From Sagittula sp. P11 (GTDB lineage: Bacteria > Pseudomonadota > Alphaproteobacteria > Rhodobacterales > Rhodobacteraceae): a stretch of 64,000 nt of DNA. A program made the translations under genes and the position numbers. Below are positions 59,585-64,000 of this stretch, piece after piece; position 1 is the stretch's first letter; each line of letters begins with the position of its first letter. The notes under the pieces were generated by a model. That model saw only the letters and a list, made by a program, of their open reading frames with translations, did not search any database and was not told the DNA's origin. The DNA lies in contig NZ_CP021913.1 in the NCBI RefSeq assembly GCF_002814095.1, positions 2,170,001 to 2,234,000 of the forward strand, in the 5' to 3' direction.

Positions 59585-60232
59585 ATGACCGGCCCGCATC
59601 AGGCCCTTCTGGCGCTGATCGAGCGGCTGCATGCACCCGGTGTACACTGGGGCATAGTGCGGATCGACGAAGTGGCGGAGCTTACCCCTTCGGAGGCGGC
59701 CTCCGTCGCCCGGGCGGTGCCTGCCCGCAGGCAGGAGTTCGCCGCCGGGCGCCTTGCCGTCCGCCGCGCCCGCGCGGGCCTTGGCCTGCCGTCTGACGAT
59801 CCGGCCGACGGTTTGCCCGCCGGACCTGACCGGCTGCCGCTCTGGCCTGACGGGATGACCGGCTCCATCAGCCACGCCGCCGGGCTTGCGGTGGCCGCGG
59901 TCGCCCGCCCGCCGGTGCGTCTCGGCATCGACCTGGAAGAGGACAAACCGCTGGACCCCGAGCTGGTGGAGGAGATCTGCCTTCCTGCCGAAGGGGCCAT
60001 GCCGCCGATCCGGGTGTTCTCTGCCAAGGAGGCGATCTTCAAGGCGGAGTATCCCCGCACCCGCGTGCTGCACGGTTTCCACGGCATCGAGGTCGACCTC
60101 GCCCGGGGCCGCGCCCGCTACACCGATCATCCGGAGGTCGCCGTAATTCCGCCCGAATCGCGGCGGCCCCTTCCCATCCTTCAGGCGGTCGGTGGCGGGC
60201 TGATCCTGTCGCTTTGCCGGACCGGGGCCTAG
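59585..60232 (+). CDS. 4'-phosphopantetheinyl transferase (EntD-like)
   Basis: A 215-residue Sfp/EntD-type PPTase that loads the phosphopantetheine arm of coenzyme A onto carrier-protein serines. RRQEFAAGRLAVRRA is the P1 region. WPDGMTGSISHA is the EntD-like P1b motif. GIDLE (Asp116, Glu118) and FSAKEAIFKAEYP (Glu149, Lys153) supply the Mg-binding and catalytic residues. Its place directly after the NRPS makes the PKS ACP (Ser1807) and NRPS carrier (Ser1413) the natural targets. ATG 59585 is preferred because upstream in-frame codons cross a repeat and hairpin. A 122-base gap separates it from the NRPS. Confidence 0.9.
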   Translation: MTGPHQALLALIERLHAPGVHWGIVRIDEVAELTPSEAASVARAVPARRQEFAAGRLAVRRARAGLGLPSDDPADGLPAGPDRLPLWPDGMTGSISHAAGLAVAAVARPPVRLGIDLEEDKPLDPELVEEICLPAEGAMPPIRVFSAKEAIFKAEYPRTRVLHGFHGIEVDLARGRARYTDHPEVAVIPPESRRPLPILQAVGGGLILSLCRTGA

Positions 60233-60380
60233 CATGGCATCACCAATGTGTGTCCAATCCCGACAGGATCGCTGCATTCGCCCTATCCTGCGGAAATTGC
60301 GGCGAAACTGTGGCGGTGTTTCGCGATCCGGCGACGCTCTGTTTCCGGGAAACCGACCATCGGGTCGTGGCTTAAATATG

Positions 60381-60398
60381 GCAAATCGCCTAGATTGC
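60381..60398. promoter_or_regulatory. 18-bp inverted repeat upstream of Wzz-like gene (site 1)
   Basis: GCAAATCGCCTAGATTGC has the same left half, the same 6-base spacing and a right half one base different from the PKS site at 47412-47429. It lies about 100 bases upstream of the Wzz-like start. Confidence 0.45.
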
Positions 60399-60422
60399 GG
60401 CCAGAAGAGGGCGCGTTTCGGT

Positions 60423-60440
60423 CGCAATCGGTCAATTGCG
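60423..60440. promoter_or_regulatory. 18-bp inverted repeat upstream of Wzz-like gene (site 2)
   Basis: CGCAATCGGTCAATTGCG is a perfect 6-bp inverted repeat with a 6-base spacer, 24 bases after site 1. Its half-site ATTGCG resembles those of the other two dyads. Two dyads in tandem suggest cooperative binding of a repressor. Confidence 0.45.
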
Positions 60441-60499
60441 TTGGCCAGATCGGGGCAGCCCTCTCCGCATCGGGGGCCAACTTTGCGGGAGCATGTGAC

Positions 60500-61828
60500 A
60501 TGAACCAGTTCCAGTCCGTCGGAGAAATCTTCGCCGCCCTGCGCCGCCGTGCGTGGGTGATCATCGGCATCTTCCTCGTCGGGTGCGTGATCTCGGTCGA
60601 CTATGCCCTGGTGCAGCAGAAGGTCTACGAGGCGACCGCCGTGGTCCAGATCGAGGACGCCCGCGTTTCCAGCACCGCCACGGCCACCGTGTCCGACGCC
60701 AACGAGGCCTCGCGCCGGCTGCAGCTGATCGAGCAGCGGCTGATGTCGCGCGACAACCTCATGACCCTGATGGACAAGTACGACCTGTTTTCCGACGACC
60801 CGGAGCGCAACGACGGCGAGCGCATCTACATGATGCGGCAGGCGGCGCGGATCACCCCGATCACCAATCCAGCCCCGACCTTTACCGCCGCCGCGCAGGC
60901 GCCGTCGGGGCTGATGATTTCCGTCATGCTGCCCGACCCGGACAAGGCCGCGACCGTGGCGAACGACCTGATGAACAAGGTGATCACCGAATCCCGCGAC
61001 CGCTCGGCCCGGCAGGCGAGCGAGACGCTGGCCTTCTACGAGACCGAGGAAGCCCGCGTGAACGCGGAGATCGTCGCGCTGGAAAACCGCATCGCGGAGT
61101 ATAAGCAGGCCAATTCCGCGCAGCTTCCCGCCGGCGTGGCGGCGCTGCGCACCCAGCTGACCACGCTGCGCGAGACGGAGCTGGACCTGGCGCAGGAGAT
61201 CATCACCATCCAGTCCGACACCGCCCGCAAGCGGCCCGAGGAACTGGCCCGGCAGGTCGCCCAGCTTGAGGATCAGCGCGCGCTGGTTGCTGCCCGCGCG
61301 ACCGAGATCGAGGGCCAGATCGCATCCGCCCCCGAGGTGGAACGCCAGCTCAGCCAGCTCGAACGCGAGATGGACCGCCTGAAGGACCAGTACAGCGTCA
61401 TCACCCGCGGCAAGGCCGAGGCCGAGATGGGCCAGGCGTTGCAGGACCGTCAGGCCGGTGGCCGCTACGAGGTGCTGGAAACCGCGCTGGTGCCGGAGAA
61501 CCCGATGACCTCCAGCCGCAAGAAGATCGCCGGTATCGGCGCCTTCGCGAGCCTTCTGGCCGGTCTGATGGTGGCGCTTGGGCTGGAGGTGATGAACCCC
61601 GCGATCCGCAGCCAGCAGCAGATGGAGCGCCTTCTGGGCATCCAGCCGGTGGTGGCGATCCCGGTGATCAGCAACCGCCGCGACCGGACCTGGGGCGGGC
61701 TGAAGTTCCTGGCGCGGGCGCTGGGAATCCTTGCGCTGGTGGGTGGCGTGACCGCCTGGCTGGCGAAGACCTCTGGCCTGGGCGCGCTGTTCGGCAGCGG
61801 CACGCCGCGCCGCGCCGTCCGCGGCTGA
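60500..61828 (+). CDS. Wzz/GumC-like polysaccharide chain-length determinant
   Basis: A 442-residue inner-membrane protein of the Wzz/PCP family. The first membrane helix is about residues 20-42 (AWVIIGIFLVGCVISVDYAL). A long periplasmic region (about 45-370) is coiled-coil in its second half (ARVNAEIVALENRIAEYKQA and QLEREMDRLKDQYSVITRGK). A Pro-containing ALVPENPMTSSRKK segment precedes the second helix (about 375-395). It sets chain length or couples polymerisation to export. The partner ATPase lies just downstream on the opposite strand (61985-63457). ATG 60500 is chosen for the MNQFQSVGEIFAALRRRAW start. Its 267-base leader holds two operator-like dyads. Confidence 0.88.
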   Translation: MNQFQSVGEIFAALRRRAWVIIGIFLVGCVISVDYALVQQKVYEATAVVQIEDARVSSTATATVSDANEASRRLQLIEQRLMSRDNLMTLMDKYDLFSDDPERNDGERIYMMRQAARITPITNPAPTFTAAAQAPSGLMISVMLPDPDKAATVANDLMNKVITESRDRSARQASETLAFYETEEARVNAEIVALENRIAEYKQANSAQLPAGVAALRTQLTTLRETELDLAQEIITIQSDTARKRPEELARQVAQLEDQRALVAARATEIEGQIASAPEVERQLSQLEREMDRLKDQYSVITRGKAEAEMGQALQDRQAGGRYEVLETALVPENPMTSSRKKIAGIGAFASLLAGLMVALGLEVMNPAIRSQQQMERLLGIQPVVAIPVISNRRDRTWGGLKFLARALGILALVGGVTAWLAKTSGLGALFGSGTPRRAVRG

Positions 61829-61984
61829 TCCACGACCAATCGGAACACCTGTCCCGTTCTGGTGGGGATCGGACGGGAACGGGACCGCAGCGGGCCGGTG
61901 GGGCCTCGCCGCGGTTGCCTGTCGGACTGTTTGTTCGGGGATCTGTCTGAGCGAGAGGGTCGGTGACCGGCCCGAAGGCGCCGC

Positions 61985-63457
61985 TCAGTAGGCGTAGCGG
62001 CCCACGTCCACGCCTTCGGCCTTGTTCAGGATCATGCCCAGAAGCGGCGTTTCGGTGCCGAGCCGGCGTTCCACTTCCTTTATCTCGCGCTCGGTCGTCA
62101 GGCCGCCGCCGACCACCAGCAGCACGCCGTCGAACAGCGGCTGGAAGGCGATGACGTCGTCGAAGGACAGCGCCGGCGGCAGGTCAAACAGCATCACGTC
62201 GGGGCGCAGTTCCTCTTCGATCCGTTCGAGCGTGGAGCGGGTGCGCGGGTCCTGCAGCAGTTCGGAGGCATAGGGCTCCGTCACCGTGTTCAGGCCGAAG
62301 GCGATGTTGTGCCCGGCGTTGAAGTCGTTTTCGCCCAGCCGGATCAGGTGATCCTCAGGCGCGATCCTGCCGCGCAGCATGTCGCCGATGGGGCCGGGGC
62401 TGTCGACGCCCAGCACGCGGTGCAGGTTCGGGCGCCGCATGTCGAAGTCCATCACCAGCGTGCGGGTGTTTTCCTGCCGGGACAGCGAGATGGCGAGGTT
62501 GGCGACGGTGAAGGTCTTGCCGCAGCCCTTGCCGGGCGAGGTGACAGCGACCCGTTTCCAGCCGCGTTCGGCCAGCGTGTGCATCAGCCGGGTCCGCAGC
62601 ACGTCGAAGGTGGCATGAGCCGGGTCGAGCCGGTCCGCCGTGACGACCCGGTTGTGGTTGAGCTGGCCCAGCTCGAACCGCGCCACGGGCAGGTCGAGCC
62701 ATGCTGTATCGGGCTGCGGGCGTCTGGCCTCCGGACGGGGCGCCGGTGCGGGTGCCGGGGCGGGTCCGGGGGCCGGGGCCGGGTGGCTGCGCTGTTCCGG
62801 CGTGAGCGAAAGCGGCGGCATGGCCGGGACGGGCCGCGCGGGCGGGGTGTCCGCCTTCGCCTCGTCTGTGTCTGTGTCTGTGTCTGTGTCGTCTTCGTCG
62901 GCCGCGGCTTCGCGGCGGGCCTCTTCGGCCAGACGTGCCTCTTCGGCGCGCCGAAGCTTTGCCGCCTGCCGCGCTTCCGCGAGCTTCCGGCGCCGTTCCT
63001 CGGCTTCCGCCTCGGCACGTTCCAGTTCTTCTGCCTGACGGCGGGCTTCGGCCTCCGCCTCGGCGCGGGTTTGTTCCTCTGCCTGACGGCGGGCTTCGGC
63101 TTCCGCGTCGGTACGGGCGTGTTCCTCGGCTTGGCGCTGCGCTTCGGCTTCCGCATCGGCGCTGGCCTGATCCTCGGCCTCGCGCCGGGCGTCCGCTTCT
63201 GCCTGTTCCTCTGCCCTGCGGCGGGCTTCGGCGGAGGCGAGGCGGGCGGCCTCGCGGGCGCGGGCGAGGCGGTTGGCTTCGGGGTCGGCCGGGTGCTGGG
63301 CTCCTTCCTCGCGGGCGCGGCGGGCCAGACGTTCCTCCCGCGTTTCCAGCGGGGGAACCGGGGCCATGTCCTTCGAGGTGTCCTCCTGCACGGAGGGCTC
63401 TCCGGGTGTCAGGGGCTTGCGCTTGCGGCGAAACTTGCGGCTGTCCATCATGTTCAT
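61985..63457 (-). CDS. CpsD/CapB-like tyrosine-autokinase-family ATPase with repeat-rich coiled-coil N terminus
   Basis: A 490-residue protein. Residues about 40-200 are an Ala/Glu/Arg-rich coiled coil made partly of 16-residue repeats (AEAEARRQAEE). A (DT)n acidic stretch and a Pro/Ala-rich linker follow. The ATPase domain (about 280-490) has Walker A SPGKGCGKTFTVANLA, Walker A' LVMDFDMRRPNLHRVL and Walker B VMLFDLPPALSFDD, as in bacterial tyrosine kinases working with Wzz-like proteins. The C terminus GVDVGRYAY has only two Tyr and no Tyr cluster, so autophosphorylation is doubtful. The in-frame extension to 63577 overlaps promoter-like sequence, so the 63457 start is preferred, but this is uncertain. 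Confidence 0.82.
   Translation of the reverse strand: MNMMDSRKFRRKRKPLTPGEPSVQEDTSKDMAPVPPLETREERLARRAREEGAQHPADPEANRLARAREAARLASAEARRRAEEQAEADARREAEDQASADAEAEAQRQAEEHARTDAEAEARRQAEEQTRAEAEAEARRQAEELERAEAEAEERRRKLAEARQAAKLRRAEEARLAEEARREAAADEDDTDTDTDTDEAKADTPPARPVPAMPPLSLTPEQRSHPAPAPGPAPAPAPAPRPEARRPQPDTAWLDLPVARFELGQLNHNRVVTADRLDPAHATFDVLRTRLMHTLAERGWKRVAVTSPGKGCGKTFTVANLAISLSRQENTRTLVMDFDMRRPNLHRVLGVDSPGPIGDMLRGRIAPEDHLIRLGENDFNAGHNIAFGLNTVTEPYASELLQDPRTRSTLERIEEELRPDVMLFDLPPALSFDDVIAFQPLFDGVLLVVGGGLTTEREIKEVERRLGTETPLLGMILNKAEGVDVGRYAY
62864..62890 (-). repeat. Hexanucleotide repeat (GTCTGT)n inside the CpsD-like gene
   Basis: Four complete GTCTGT units plus a partial fifth occur in tandem, encoding Asp-Thr pairs. 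The 6-base unit keeps the reading frame, so slippage would change the length of the acidic linker without breaking the protein. Confidence 0.8.
63015..63165 (-). repeat. 48-bp imperfect tandem repeats encoding coiled coil
   Basis: About three imperfect 48-base units, for example around 63027, 63074 and 63122, each encode a 16-residue block of the type D/E-AEAEARRQAEE. The repeat explains the biased composition and may allow recombination-driven length change. Confidence 0.7.
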
Positions 63458-63575
63458 GCCTTGTGCCCTCGGGCTCCTGCCCATCCGGCGCAGGCGGCGC
63501 GCGCGCCGGTTGATATCTCTGCGCCCCTCGGACGGGCGCAAATGCTCAGACCCGTTAGACCAGTTGAATCTGGCC

Positions 63576-63604
63576 ATAATATGGTGATCCGAAGGGATTG
63601 TTTA
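63576..63604 (-). promoter_or_regulatory. Candidate promoter of the CpsD-like gene
   Basis: On the minus strand TAAACA (63604-63599) and TATTAT (63581-63576) are 17 bases apart. The -10 element overlaps the ATG of the longest possible reading frame (63577), which argues for the downstream start at 63457. Confidence 0.4.
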
Positions 63605-63628
63605 CCAAGCGGCACCATCACACCACCG

Positions 63629-64000
63629 TCAGAAGCCGAACAGCCCGGCGTCGCCGATGGCCCGGTCGACGAAACGCGCGCGGTCTGCCTCGGGTTGCCA
63701 GCCCAGCCGTGCCTTCGGCTTGGCGTTGTCGAAGGGCGAGAAATGCGCCCGGCTTTTCCAGTCGGCCAGCGAGGGACGCACCACGCCCTTGCGGCGCAGC
63801 GCGTGCTTCTTCAGCAGGTATTTCACCGCGTCGGAGGCGTAGAAGGCCGTGAGGTTGCCCGAGGACACGCGGATGCGCGCGCCGAGACGGTCGTTGATCG
63901 CGTCGAAGTAGTCGCGCGCGGTCAGCATCGGTTCGCCCGTCAGGTTGAAGCTTTCGCCCACCACCGGCGCGTCGATCATGGCGATCAGCCCGTCGGCGAT
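63629..64000 (-). CDS. NAD-dependent sugar epimerase/dehydratase (5' end outside window)
   Basis: The C-terminal 123 residues or so of an SDR-type nucleotide-sugar epimerase. VVGESFNLTGEPMLTARDYF, DRLGARIRVSSGNL and the terminal block HFSPFDNAKPKARLGWQPEA are typical of the substrate-binding half of the extended SDR family. The Rossmann half with the GxxGxxG and YxxxK motifs lies to the right of the window. It fits the polysaccharide island by supplying a modified sugar nucleotide. The exact sugar cannot be told. It ends 25 bases from the CpsD promoter region on the same strand. Confidence 0.78.
   Translation of the reverse strand: MADGLIAMIDAPVVGESFNLTGEPMLTARDYFDAINDRLGARIRVSSGNLTAFYASDAVKYLLKKHALRRKGVVRPSLADWKSRAHFSPFDNAKPKARLGWQPEADRARFVDRAIGDAGLFGF

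Noticed and set aside
62864-63170. CRISPR array
   Set aside because: The repeats are in-frame coding repeats without unique spacers, and no cas gene is present.

Overview
The window reads as a chromosomal segment of a high-GC alphaproteobacterium of the family Rhodobacteraceae (Roseobacter group). This rests on the RegB/SenC/RegA redox regulon with ahcY close by, a TsaE-AmgK fusion followed by MurU, a HemD/Mic60-like/HemY set, a Hint-domain protein and a CtrA-type box. I assigned it from gene content and order only. No phage, insertion sequence, CRISPR array or rRNA operon was seen. There is one tRNA gene (Thr, anticodon CGT).

Layout. Positions 1-4370 (minus): the 5' part of addB, then murU and a tsaE-amgK fusion (DNA repair, cell-wall recycling, tRNA t6A). 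4411-8774: a membrane PAS protein behind a perfect CtrA box, then divergent regB and senC-regA. 8818-18307: a lipoprotein, GNAT, two HD proteins, ahcY, a PanE-like reductase, a hybrid histidine kinase, DUF2853 and DUF1761 proteins, and a possible orphan small RNA. 18323-21052 (minus): tsaD-gpsA-yciI-EVE with 4-base overlaps. 21126-24917: hemD, a Mic60-like gene and hemY, followed by tRNA-Thr and glcB. 27574-33354: phosphohexomutase, ugd, an LpxR-like enzyme, a Hint protein and an SH3 protein. 33458-40254: a 2-hydroxyacid dehydrogenase, lrgAB, ggt, two small proteins, and a cupin-leuA operon preceded by a leucine-rich leader peptide.

40552-64000 is an envelope and secondary-metabolite island. 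It holds a large secreted chimeric protein, glycosyltransferases, a Wzx-type flippase, a type I PKS (KS-AT-KR-DH-ACP-TE), a second GT2, an NRPS (formyltransferase-A with an inserted luciferase-like monooxygenase-carrier protein), a phosphopantetheinyl transferase, a Wzz-like chain-length protein, a CpsD-like ATPase and the end of a sugar epimerase.

How it works together. The NRPS has no condensation domain and starts with a formyltransferase, so it looks like a loading module. The PKS has the KS and the terminal thioesterase, so it looks like the extending and releasing module. The PPTase would activate both carrier domains. A similar 18-bp inverted repeat lies upstream of the PKS and, twice, upstream of the Wzz gene, suggesting joint control of the PKS/NRPS and the polysaccharide genes. 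The second notable regulatory element is the leu leader: its Leu codons can pair with the ribosome-binding site of the next gene.
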